Assembly: GCA_027450205.1 (NCBI GenBank)
Contig: DAIDJL010000002.1
Location: 157,758-205,006, forward strand
Reading direction: 5' to 3'
Source: Candidatus Parcubacteria bacterium
GTDB taxonomy: Bacteria; Patescibacteriota; Minisyncoccia; UBA6257; 2-01-FULL-56-20
Length of the DNA stretch: 47,249 bases
The notes below the pieces were generated by a model. That model saw only the letters and a list, made by a program, of their open reading frames with translations, was not told where the DNA came from and did no database searches. Below, piece by piece: positions 9,375 to 17,864 of this stretch (positions are counted from its first letter, which is position 1; each line of letters opens with the position of its first letter). The translations under genes were made by a program, and so were the position numbers.

Positions 9375-9882
9375 AAATGAAGAATAACAAGAAGAATGAT
9401 GCAACGCCCAGCATGAGCGCGATAAGATCTCCCGGCGGCAGCTGTGGCGAGAGCGGGACGCCGACCGGATATCTATTCGCGCGCACCGCCGTGTCTATCG
9501 TTCTGTTTGCCGTGCCGGGCGTGGGATAGGTAAACACAAAGTGCGCGATCGGTGTCGTGCCATAATCCACGCGCGAGAAGCTTTTCCCTTCCGGCGCGTC
9601 GCCGGCGAAACTCGCCTGATCCACCACCCGCCCATCCGGCCCATATAACAATACTGCCCCGTCGACGTTTTTCAAAGCGAGCTTGTCCTGCGCCTTCTTT
9701 AAGATCAGATAGCCGCCGGGAGAGATCCGATAGCCGTCCAGTGAAAATCTTTTCTTGGCGCCGTCGCCAAGCGCATAGCCGTTCAGGATTGCCGGCGCCG
9801 CACCGTCGTTATAGAGCTCAATGAATTCTCCGGCCGCATCATTGCCGACCGGATTCGGAAGCCATTCGTTGACGTAGAGCAT
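9307..9882 (-). CDS. Lamin-tail-domain protein with C-terminal TM anchor
   Basis: LYVNEWLPNPVGNDAAGEFIELYNDGAAPAILNGYALGDG...PGGYLILKKAQ...FTYPTPGTAN, then hydrophobic LIALMLGVASFFLLFFIYV. Confidence 0.85.
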   Translation of the reverse strand: MLYVNEWLPNPVGNDAAGEFIELYNDGAAPAILNGYALGDGAKKRFSLDGYRISPGGYLILKKAQDKLALKNVDGAVLLYGPDGRVVDQASFAGDAPEGKSFSRVDYGTTPIAHFVFTYPTPGTANRTIDTAVRANRYPVGVPLSPQLPPGDLIALMLGVASFFLLFFIYVTQKNRNISDFFFGRDEKSRI

Positions 9883-9916
9883 GCGCCAAAGGATAGCGCA
9901 GGAAGGTTAAAAATAT

Positions 9917-10927
9917 CTAAAGCAGTTCTTCGTAACCTTTTATCTTCAGATGCCGATATGCTGCAGGCAAAACGATCCGTCCGGCGGAAGAACGCTGCAG
10001 GAATCCGAGCGTCATAAGATATGGCTCATAAATATCCTCAATGGCGCCGCGATCCTGTGCGAGCGCCGCGGCGATGGTATTGATGCCGACCGGACCGCCA
10101 TGGAACTTCTCGATGATCGTCATAAGAAGCTCGCGATCCTGCGGCTCAAGGCCCACTTCGTCAACCTCAAGCATCGCAAGCGTCTTTCGCGCGGCGTCTT
10201 CGTCAATGACGCTTTCGCCATGCACTTCGGCGAAATCGCGCGCGCGGCGCAACAGCCGGTTGGCAACGCGCGGCGTGCCCCGCGACGCACGGGAGAGAAT
10301 ATCGATCGCTTCCGGCTTTGCCTCCACGCCTAAGATCGCCGCCGAGCGCTTTACTATTTTCTTAATATCGTCAGGCGTGTAATAGCCGAGCCGAAGCGTA
10401 GCGCCAAACCGCGAACGCAACGGCTGAGACAAAAGATTCTCGCGCGTCGTCGCGGCGATCAGCGTGAACGGCGGAAGGTCAAGCGAGAGCGTCCGCGCCG
10501 ACGGTCCTTTGCCGACGACGAGGTGCAGCTTGCGCGCCTCCATCGCCGGATATAAAACTTCTTCGATCATCGGATTGATGCGGTGCGCTTCGTCGATGAA
10601 CAATATTTCGCCCGGCGTCAGATTGGTAAGTACCGCAGCGAGGTCGCCCGCCTTCTCAAGCGCAGGGCCGGAAGTGGTTTTTATCATACCCCCCAGCTCC
10701 CGAGCGACCAGATATGCCAGGGTCGTCTTTCCCAACCCCGCAGGGCCGGAAAATAAAAGGTGGTCGGCGGATTCGCCGCGCTTTTTTGCGGCGCCCAACA
10801 GCGTCTTTAAATTATCTTTTATTTTTTCCTGGCCGATATACTCATCCCACTCGGCGGGCCGGAGGGTGAGATCGATATTCGGGTCTTCCTTCCCGGCAAG
10901 GTTGTTTTTTGGGGGTGTTTTTGGCAT
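9917..10927 (-). CDS. ruvB: Holliday junction DNA helicase RuvB
   Basis: LRPAEWDEYIGQEKIKDNLKTLLGAAKKRGESADHLLFSGPAGLGKTTLAYLVA...ILFIDEAHRINPMIEEVLYPAMEARKL. Confidence 0.97.
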   Translation of the reverse strand: MPKTPPKNNLAGKEDPNIDLTLRPAEWDEYIGQEKIKDNLKTLLGAAKKRGESADHLLFSGPAGLGKTTLAYLVARELGGMIKTTSGPALEKAGDLAAVLTNLTPGEILFIDEAHRINPMIEEVLYPAMEARKLHLVVGKGPSARTLSLDLPPFTLIAATTRENLLSQPLRSRFGATLRLGYYTPDDIKKIVKRSAAILGVEAKPEAIDILSRASRGTPRVANRLLRRARDFAEVHGESVIDEDAARKTLAMLEVDEVGLEPQDRELLMTIIEKFHGGPVGINTIAAALAQDRGAIEDIYEPYLMTLGFLQRSSAGRIVLPAAYRHLKIKGYEELL

Positions 10928-10951
10928 AGGATTTAAGCGGGTTGGCAAGGC

Positions 10952-10980
10952 TTGACAAATAATATTCTATATGCTAACAT
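10952..10980 (+). promoter_or_regulatory. Sigma70-type promoter for the ncRNA
   Basis: TTGACA (10952-10957) - 17 nt - TAACAT (10975-10980). Confidence 0.65.
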
Positions 10981-10986
10981 ATCCCA

Positions 10987-11363
10987 GTGCTCAATAAATA
11001 TGGGCCGCTGGCAAATCGAACAAGTTCATTGAAAGTAGCTGATTCAGATCTGGGGGCGGGAGTTATTTCTAAAAACTACAGGACGAACCGGTTTCGGCTG
11101 GTTCCATCCTTTGAGTAATTCTAGCCTCTTTTATCATTAGATAGAAGAGATCATTATCCTTTCGCGAGGAATTGCCCCCAGGTCTGAGTCTACTACGTTT
11201 ATGCAGGCTTAGCACATTTATAGTGCCCGCGCCTATTCTCCATATAATGATTATAACAGCGGGCATAGCGCACCCGTCGCGGCATTGATCGCTCCCCGGC
11301 GATCTGCCGCGACGGAATCGGTTCCTCAAACTGATCCGACCAGAAATGGTCGGCTGTTTTTTT
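10987..11363 (+). ncRNA. Unassigned structured non-coding RNA (about 375 nt)
   Basis: Promoter upstream, intrinsic terminator downstream, no credible ORF. 17-bp long-range helix 11041-11057/11174-11190 (two G.U); hairpins 11126-11149, 11224-11265 and 11274-11315. Confidence 0.65.
11336..11363 (+). terminator. Intrinsic terminator, plus strand
   Basis: CCGACC-AGAAAT-GGTCGG-CTG-TTTTTTT. Confidence 0.85.
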
Positions 11364-11390
11364 ATTTATGATCGCGGCCCGATCGTCAGC

Positions 11391-13067
11391 TCACCACACC
11401 AAATCTCCCGTCGCGCCCATCACCTCCTCGAACGTCGTCTTGCCCTCCAGCACCTTCAGTATTCCATCCTGCTGCATCGTAACCATCTCCTGCCGCTGAG
11501 CAACCTCGCGCAAAGCGACCTCCGACGCTTCATGTAAGATCGTTTTTTCAAGATCCGACCCGCCTTCTAAAAATTCAAACACCCCCACGCGACCTTTATA
11601 TCCGATGCCGTTACACCTCGCGCAGCCCACCGGGGTATAAATTTTATAGTTCTCGTACGCCTTTTTATCCACCTTGGCGGGCAATGCGGCAAGAAATGTT
11701 TTTATTTTCTCCGCGGTCGCCGCATCCGCCGGCGCTTCTTTTTTACAGTCCGAGCAGAGCACGCGTACCAGGCGCTGGGCGATCGCGAGAGAGAGGGCCG
11801 GCCCGATCGAAACCGCCTTCACACCGAGATTAATCAGGCGGGGCACCGCGCCGACGGCATCGTTCGTGTGCAGCGTTGAGAGCACAAGGTGTCCGGTGAG
11901 CGCAGCTTCGAGCGCGATATCCGCGGTCTCCAGGTCGCGCACCTCGCCGACCAGGATCACGTCCGGATCCTGGCGGACAATGGCGCGCAAGCCATTGCCG
12001 AAAGTATATCCCGCCTCATCATCCACCTGCGTCTGCTCTACGCCCTCAATGCGGTACTCGATCGGGTCCTCCAGAGTGATGATCTTCATTGTCGGGTCGT
12101 TCATAGTGCGGAGAAACGCATACAGCGTCGTCGTCTTCCCGGAACCCGTCGGCCCGGTATTCAAAATCAGCCCGTTCGGCTGGGCGATTTTTTTCTTCAC
12201 CAGCGCGAGATTGTCGGCGCGCAAGCCGAGGTCCGGCAGCCCCACCATCGTCGCCGACGGATCAAGGATTCTCATGACGATCGTCTCGCCGAACTCCGCC
12301 GGGATCACCGACACGCGCATCTCTATGTCCTTATCGCCAAGCCCGATCGTAAAGCGCCCATCCTGCGCCGCATCGCGCACGTTCAGCTTCATCTCGGAAA
12401 GCAGCTTGATGCGCGACACGAACGTGTGATAGGCGTCGAGTGGAATATCGTCGAAAATATCGTGCAACAATCCGTCAATGCGGAAGCGGAGTTTTGCTTT
12501 TTTTTCTCCCGCCTCGGTATGGATGTCCGACGCGCGCAACCCCATCGCACCAGCCAAAATGATCTCAATGAGCGCGACCGGCGAAGCATTCACAAGCGAG
12601 AGCGATGAGATCTCTTTGTTCACAGCATCAATAGTGATGAGTTTTGCCTTTAGGTCTTCAAGCCGTTTTTTTGTAATCTCAACTTTTCCCGTGATATTTT
12701 CCGCCTCCGGCTTGATGAACTGATAAAATTTCCACGCCGCTTCCATGCTGGATGGCGAAACAACGACCACCTTCACTTCATATTTTTTTGCTGCCAGCTC
12801 CTCCGCGACTTTTTTCGCGGCGGGCAGCCCGGGATCTATCGCTGCAAGCGCGACCTTGTTGGATTTCAGCTCTATTGCGGCAACTTTTGCTTCTTTCGCC
12901 TCGTTTTCAGGCAGTATCCTCACCGCATCAAGCGCCACGGGAATCTTTCCAAGATCCGCATAGGTAAGGCCAAGTTTTTCGGCGAACCGCTGGGCGGCGC
13001 GCTCCTCTCCATCGCGTCGGAGCTTCGCCAGCCTGTCCCTAAGGTCGTTTTGGGGCGCATCGAGCAT
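11391..13067 (-). CDS. pilB: GspE/PilB-family type II secretion / type IV pilus ATPase
   Basis: NGLILNTGPTGSGKTTTLYAFLR...ITLEDPIEYRIEGVEQTQVD...AIVRQDPDVILVGEVRDLETADIALEAALTGHLVLSTLHTNDA, tetracysteine CSDCKK...CARCNGIGYKGRVGVFEFL. Start set to MLDAPQNDLRD. Confidence 0.95.
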   Translation of the reverse strand: MLDAPQNDLRDRLAKLRRDGEERAAQRFAEKLGLTYADLGKIPVALDAVRILPENEAKEAKVAAIELKSNKVALAAIDPGLPAAKKVAEELAAKKYEVKVVVVSPSSMEAAWKFYQFIKPEAENITGKVEITKKRLEDLKAKLITIDAVNKEISSLSLVNASPVALIEIILAGAMGLRASDIHTEAGEKKAKLRFRIDGLLHDIFDDIPLDAYHTFVSRIKLLSEMKLNVRDAAQDGRFTIGLGDKDIEMRVSVIPAEFGETIVMRILDPSATMVGLPDLGLRADNLALVKKKIAQPNGLILNTGPTGSGKTTTLYAFLRTMNDPTMKIITLEDPIEYRIEGVEQTQVDDEAGYTFGNGLRAIVRQDPDVILVGEVRDLETADIALEAALTGHLVLSTLHTNDAVGAVPRLINLGVKAVSIGPALSLAIAQRLVRVLCSDCKKEAPADAATAEKIKTFLAALPAKVDKKAYENYKIYTPVGCARCNGIGYKGRVGVFEFLEGGSDLEKTILHEASEVALREVAQRQEMVTMQQDGILKVLEGKTTFEEVMGATGDLVW

Positions 13068-13105
13068 TTGATATGATGATACCCCTTGGATATAATGCAA
13101 GCAAC
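13068..13105. promoter_or_regulatory. Interlocked divergent promoters for gspE/pilB (-) and yebC (+)
   Basis: yebC: TTGATA 13068-13073, N17, TATAAT 13091-13096. gspE (minus): TTGCTT 13104-13099, N17, TATCAT 13081-13076. Confidence 0.65.
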
Positions 13106-13642
13106 ATGTCAGGGCACTCGCACTGGGCGGGAATAAAACATAAAAAAGAGATCACCGACAAAAAACGGGCGAAGGTGTTTTCAAAATCGCTCAAACTGAT
13201 TTCGGCTGCGGCGCACGGCGAACCAAACCCGGACTTCAATCCGCGATTGCGCACCGCAGTCGCCAAGGCGCGCGAGGTCGGCGTGCCAACGGACACGATC
13301 GAGCGCGCAATCAAGCGCGCCGCCGATCCGTCGGAAAAGCTCGAGGAGCTATTATTCGAAGCATACGGCCCGGGCGGCGCGGCGATCATCGTTGAGGTCT
13401 TAAGCGATAACCGCAACCGCGCCGTACAGGAAATAAAAACCATATTGCGCGACCACGGCGGCAAGTGGGCGGAGTCCGGAAGCGTGCAATGGGCGTTTGA
13501 AGCGGCCGACGGCGGGCGGGCCGCAAAATTTCCCCAGGAAATTCCGGATAAAGAAGAAAGGCAAAAGCTTGCAAACCTCCTTGAGGCGCTCGAAGAAAAC
13601 GACGATGTCCAAAACGTTTATACCAACATTATTCTTTCATGA
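13106..13642 (+). CDS. yebC: YebC/PmpR-family transcriptional/translation regulator (truncated form)
   Basis: MSGHSHWAGIKHKKEITDKKRAKVFSKSLKLISAAAHGEPNPDFNPRLRTAVAKAREVGVPTDTIERAIKRA...AYGPGGAAIIVEVLSDNRNRAVQEIKTILRDHGG. Confidence 0.93.
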   Translation: MSGHSHWAGIKHKKEITDKKRAKVFSKSLKLISAAAHGEPNPDFNPRLRTAVAKAREVGVPTDTIERAIKRAADPSEKLEELLFEAYGPGGAAIIVEVLSDNRNRAVQEIKTILRDHGGKWAESGSVQWAFEAADGGRAAKFPQEIPDKEERQKLANLLEALEENDDVQNVYTNIILS

Positions 13643-14109
13643 TCGCGCTCGGCATTGATCCAGGGACCCGGAGGATAGGGTATGGCATCGTCGGGTGCGA
13701 CGGGCCGGAAATCGTATTTATCGATGCGGGGATCCTTGCTATAACCGCAACGGACGACATACCGGCGCTTGAGGAGGTGAAAAGGGGCGTTGACGCACTC
13801 ATCAAAAAACATCGCCCGGACGTGGTCGCCGTCGAAAAACTCTTCTTTGCCAAAAATACCAAAACCGCGCTTGCGGTGGCACAGGCGCGCGGAGTCATTC
13901 TCCTTGCAACTAAAGAGCGTGGCGTGCGTATAAAGGAATACACCCCGAACGAAGTAAAGTCCGGCGTGGCGGGATATGGTATGGCGGATAAAAAGGCGGT
14001 GCTCAAGATGGTCCGCCTTATCCTCCACAAGCAGGACCTCAGGGTGATCGATGACGCAAGTGATGCGCTCGCGCTCGCGATATTATCCACAGGTGACCGA
14101 CTTGCTTGA
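13639..14109 (+). CDS. ruvC: Holliday junction resolvase RuvC
   Basis: MIALGIDPGTRRIGYGIVG...VAVEKLFFAKNTKTALAVAQARGVILL...YTPNEVKSGVAGYG...DDASDALALAI. ATGA overlap with yebC. Confidence 0.96.
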   Translation: MIALGIDPGTRRIGYGIVGCDGPEIVFIDAGILAITATDDIPALEEVKRGVDALIKKHRPDVVAVEKLFFAKNTKTALAVAQARGVILLATKERGVRIKEYTPNEVKSGVAGYGMADKKAVLKMVRLILHKQDLRVIDDASDALALAILSTGDRLA

Positions 14110-14170
14110 CAGCACGTGGTGATACAATATACTGGTTGAAAAATAAAAAGGTCGTGAAACTTTGCAACCT

Positions 14171-14347
14171 ATGGTGACTGAATTATTTCCGTTAAAACTC
14201 GCGTTCCGCGGGTTGAGCGACGAAGAAGGCGATGAGGTTGAGACCAACAGCCCCGACACCGACCTCGACGATGCGGGCGATGATGAAGATGATCTCCCTG
14301 GCGCCGCTGATTCCGATGACGCGGATGATGATGGAGCGCTAGAATAA
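14171..14347 (+). CDS. Small highly acidic hypothetical protein (58 aa)
   Basis: MVTELFPLKLAFRGLSDEEGDEVETNSPDTDLDDAGDDEDDLPGAADSDDADDDGALE; promoter TTGACA-N16-TATACT upstream (14106-14133), strong terminator downstream. Confidence 0.65.
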   Translation: MVTELFPLKLAFRGLSDEEGDEVETNSPDTDLDDAGDDEDDLPGAADSDDADDDGALE

Positions 14348-14351
14348 CAGC

Positions 14352-14420
14352 AAAACAAGCACTCTCTTTTGTGGCTTACGCGCAGATATCCCCAACCCAC
14401 AAAAGAGAGTGCTTGTTTTT
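14352..14420 (+). terminator. Long intrinsic terminator (23-bp perfect arms)
   Basis: AAAACAAGCACTCTCTTTTGTGG (14352-14374) / CCACAAAAGAGAGTGCTTGTTTT (14397-14419), T-run. Confidence 0.85.
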
Positions 14421-14492
14421 TATTTCTTATAAAAAACAATAGGGCATACAAGAAAAGGGAGAAAAGAGGTAGAATGAAAGGGCGTTTTATCC

Positions 14493-16622
14493 ATGAAAGA
14501 CGATCAAAAGCAAGGATTGCACTCAAAAAAGAAAGTGTATATAAAAATCCTCCAGATAACGGGGATTGTTATAATGTCTTTCGTGATCGCCGTATCACTT
14601 GCAGTGCTTTATCTTGCAAAAACAGTCCCTTCTATCCAGGAGATCGGCAGCCAGCAGATCAGCCAATCTACAAAGATCTATGACCGGACGGGAACGGTGC
14701 TTTTATACGACGTTAATAACGGCGAAAAACGTACGCTCGTGCCGTTTGGACAAATTCCCCAAAGCGTCAAAGATGCGACGATCGCCATTGAAGACCAGCA
14801 ATTCTATAACGAACCAGCATTTGACATTAAAGGCATCCTGCGAGCATTCCTTGTGGACATCACCACACACTCGTTTGCCGAAGGTGGATCGACGATCACC
14901 CAGCAGCTCGCGCGCACTGCATTCCTTACGCTCAACCAGACAATTCAGCGAAAGATCCGTGAATTCATTCTTGCGGTCAAGTTGAGTGAATACTATTCAA
15001 AAGACCAAATCCTTGCACTCTACCTGAATGAGGTTCCATACGGCCCCAATATCTCCGGCGTGGGAGAAGCGGCACAGGACTATTTCGGCGTGCCGGTAAG
15101 CCAGCTCAATATTGCCCAAAGCGCGATACTCGCGGCACTCCCGCAAGCCCCGACATATTACTCTCCGTGGGGCACGCACGTAAAAGAGCTGCTTCAGCGC
15201 CAGCAGCTGGTCCTCCAGCAAATGTACAACACCGGCAAGATTACGAGCGCGCAATATGCCGCCGCAAAAAATTTCAAGATTGTCTTTCAGCCGCAGTCGG
15301 CAAGCGGGACGGGAATACGGGCGCCGCATTTTGTGATGGCGGTGGAAAACTATCTCGTGCAAAAATATGGCGAGAATGAAGTTGATAACGGCGGCCTTAG
15401 GGTGATCACCACGCTCAATTGGCCGATGCAACAGCAGGCGGAAGCGGCAGTAGCCGCAGGCGTTGCACGTAACACACAGCTTTACAAAGCAACGAATGGC
15501 GCCTTGGTTGCACAGGACCCCACCACGGGGCAAATTTTAGCGCTGGTCGGCTCTGCAAATTATTTCAACACCTCCAACGATGGCAACTTTGATGTGGCAA
15601 CACAGGGTCTGCGCCAACCGGGGTCGGCGCTTAAGCCATTTATCTATATGACCGCTTTCCAAATGGGATACACGCCGGACACGATACTATTTGACGTACC
15701 CACGGAGTTCAGCACCAACGCAGGATGCCCCGCCGTTCCCGACTTCAACACTCCAAACCCCAAATGTTTCCATCCGCAAGATTTTGAGGGGACGTTCGCC
15801 GGCCCGCTTACTATTCGCGACGCGCTCGCGCAATCGGTCAACGTGCCCGCAGTAAAAATGCTCTATTTGGTCGGAGAAAAAAATGCGATCCAGAATGCGT
15901 ACAATTTTGGCCTCACCACGCTGACCGACCCCGCCAACTATGGACTCTCGTTGGTGCTCGGCGGCGGTGCGGTAAGGCTGATCGACCTTACCGAAGCCTA
16001 CTCCGTGCTTTCCCAGGATGGCGTCCGCCACGCACAGACAATGATACTCTCTGTGCAGGACGCGAACGGAAATACGCTTGAGACATATCAGGACCAGGCA
16101 ACGCAGGTCGCGGACGCGCAGTCGGTCCGCCTGGTGAATGACATCCTATCTGACGCCGCAGCGCGCGCACCGCTCATGGGTGCAAGCCAGAACCTTACCG
16201 TATTCCCTGGCTACGACGTGGCGCTGAAGACCGGAACATCAAACGACTACCGCGACGCATGGGCTATGGGCTACACGCCATCGCTTGTTGTCGGCGTCTG
16301 GGCGGGCAACAACAACGACACGCCAATGCAAAAGGCTGGGTCAAGTATTTTGGCCGCAGTTCCGATGTGGAGCGCATTTATGACCCAGGCGCTTCCCGAA
16401 GTACCGAATACCACATTTGTTCAACCAAACCCCATAAATACCACCAAGCCTGTTTTTAATGGACAGTATGTTGTGAATGGCCAAGTGCACAACATTCTTT
16501 ATTATGTGGATAAAAATAATCCAACAGGCCCAGACCCAACAAACCCCGCCATAGATCCGCAATATGACAACTGGGAGGTAGGCGTGGAGAATTGGGCACG
16601 CGCCCACGGCTACGCTAACTAG
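14493..16622 (+). CDS. Class A penicillin-binding protein (PBP1A-like)
   Basis: AIEDQQFYNEPAFDIKGILRA...EGGSTITQQLARTAF...ALYLNEVPYG (GT51); RQPGSALKPFIYMTAF, SVNVPAVKML, ALKTGTSNDYRDAWAMGYTPSLVVGVWAGNN (transpeptidase). Confidence 0.96.
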   Translation: MKDDQKQGLHSKKKVYIKILQITGIVIMSFVIAVSLAVLYLAKTVPSIQEIGSQQISQSTKIYDRTGTVLLYDVNNGEKRTLVPFGQIPQSVKDATIAIEDQQFYNEPAFDIKGILRAFLVDITTHSFAEGGSTITQQLARTAFLTLNQTIQRKIREFILAVKLSEYYSKDQILALYLNEVPYGPNISGVGEAAQDYFGVPVSQLNIAQSAILAALPQAPTYYSPWGTHVKELLQRQQLVLQQMYNTGKITSAQYAAAKNFKIVFQPQSASGTGIRAPHFVMAVENYLVQKYGENEVDNGGLRVITTLNWPMQQQAEAAVAAGVARNTQLYKATNGALVAQDPTTGQILALVGSANYFNTSNDGNFDVATQGLRQPGSALKPFIYMTAFQMGYTPDTILFDVPTEFSTNAGCPAVPDFNTPNPKCFHPQDFEGTFAGPLTIRDALAQSVNVPAVKMLYLVGEKNAIQNAYNFGLTTLTDPANYGLSLVLGGGAVRLIDLTEAYSVLSQDGVRHAQTMILSVQDANGNTLETYQDQATQVADAQSVRLVNDILSDAAARAPLMGASQNLTVFPGYDVALKTGTSNDYRDAWAMGYTPSLVVGVWAGNNNDTPMQKAGSSILAAVPMWSAFMTQALPEVPNTTFVQPNPINTTKPVFNGQYVVNGQVHNILYYVDKNNPTGPDPTNPAIDPQYDNWEVGVENWARAHGYAN

Positions 16623-17731
16623 GATTTTAAGATCGGTTTAAGCACGTAAAAATACGATGAGTCGCTTACGGACCGAACGAGAGCCGGTCCCGCGTCCTCT
16701 TGCAGCCCCAAAAAAACCTCTTCCGTTTTGACTCCTTTCATCGGATCGGAGAGGTAACGCCAGTTAAAAAACACCTCCGAGATATCACCTTTTATTTTCG
16801 CAGGGAGAATACTATTATTTTCGCCGAGTGCCTGATCCGCGGAACTGATCTCGATCGCTTTTTTATTCTGATGGATTTTTATCTTTACTTCACTATTCTT
16901 CTGTCCGAATACGCCAGCAAGCTTGATGGTGTTTAAAAACTCAACGCGATCCACCACGATCTCCGCGGCAAATTCATGCGGTACAATCGCGGAATAGTCG
17001 GGGAAGCTGCCTTCCACTAGGCGCGATATCATCTCTGTTTGGTCGGTCTTAAAAAGCACCTGGTTTTCGTCGTGGTAGATCTGAATAATCTCATCATCCC
17101 GCATAATCCTTGCCGCCTCCAAGCCTGTGCGCAACGGAATAAGGATTTTGAACGGCTCCTTCTTTTTTATTGTGAATGTATTTGCGGGAATGGATTTTTC
17201 CGCCAGGCGAAACCCATCGGTGGACGCCAATATTAGGTTCTCAAGGGAAAAATTAAAAAAAATACTGTTTAGCTCCGGGCGGAGGTCGGAATACTGTGAC
17301 GCCACAGAAATCTGTTGAATAGCTTCTTTAAGAATAATACTTTTAATCTCAAGATATCCTTCAGTGTTGTTTATTTTGGGGGTGATAGGAAAATCGTCAG
17401 CCGGCATTCCATTGATCACGGCGCTGTAATTATCCGTCGCGATCTCGAGATTGTTTTCTTTTTTCTCAAAATTTAGCCGATCACTTTGAATATTTCCTAT
17501 AAGGCTGGAAAAGAGTGATAAGGGGATGGTAATTTTCCCGTCTTCAATCACTTTACCGGCGACGCGATGGGTTATTGCGATCTCAAGGTTTGTCGCGGTG
17601 AAGGTGATGGTATTATTCTCCGCCTCAATGAGAATGTTTTTTAAAATTGGCAGGTTTGTATTTTCACCAACCGCTTTCTCAATCACTGAAATCGCATCTT
17701 TAATGTTTGACCGTATCACAATGAATTTCAT
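16619..17731 (-). CDS. dnaN: DNA polymerase III beta sliding clamp
   Basis: MKFIVIRSNIKDAISVIEKAVGENTNLPILKNILIEAENNTITFTATNLEIAI...GSFPDYSAIVPHEF; position next to dnaA. Confidence 0.95.
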   Translation of the reverse strand: MKFIVIRSNIKDAISVIEKAVGENTNLPILKNILIEAENNTITFTATNLEIAITHRVAGKVIEDGKITIPLSLFSSLIGNIQSDRLNFEKKENNLEIATDNYSAVINGMPADDFPITPKINNTEGYLEIKSIILKEAIQQISVASQYSDLRPELNSIFFNFSLENLILASTDGFRLAEKSIPANTFTIKKKEPFKILIPLRTGLEAARIMRDDEIIQIYHDENQVLFKTDQTEMISRLVEGSFPDYSAIVPHEFAAEIVVDRVEFLNTIKLAGVFGQKNSEVKIKIHQNKKAIEISSADQALGENNSILPAKIKGDISEVFFNWRYLSDPMKGVKTEEVFLGLQEDAGPALVRSVSDSSYFYVLKPILKS

Positions 17732-17864
17732 CTCTTAATTATAAATTATATTTAAATACTTTTTATGAGAGTTGTTATTAGTGATCGGTTTTTATGTGGA
17801 TAATTATTTTTTATCCAACAACCACCAACTCTTGTTGTTATTTTATGTGTGGATAACAGCGGGA
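17732..17864. other. Putative oriC-associated region (dnaA-dnaN intergenic)
   Basis: Two perfect DnaA boxes in the same orientation: TGTGGATAA at 17795-17803 and 17848-17856 (minus-strand TTATCCACA), a near-box TTATCCAACA at 17811-17820, AT-rich. Confidence 0.6.

Noticed and set aside
11069-11329. 86-aa minus-strand ORF inside the ncRNA region
   Set aside because: Covers the hairpins of the proposed ncRNA; no conserved-looking composition, and the strand is opposite to the promoter/terminator pair.
10987-11363. Identification of the ncRNA as tmRNA or RNase P RNA
   Set aside because: No GGTTCGANTCC T-arm/CCA end or tag ORF; no GAGGAAAGTCC/ACAGAA core. Left unassigned.
11889-12608. 239-aa plus-strand ORF opposite pilB
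   Set aside because: Mirror frame of a well-supported GspE/PilB ATPase; similar shadow ORFs occur opposite most genes here.
14085-14093. Isolated TTATCCACA (DnaA box) at the ruvC 3' end; another at about 43681-43689 after tyrS
   Set aside because: Single boxes without clustering or an AT-rich unwinding element; expected by chance at low frequency.
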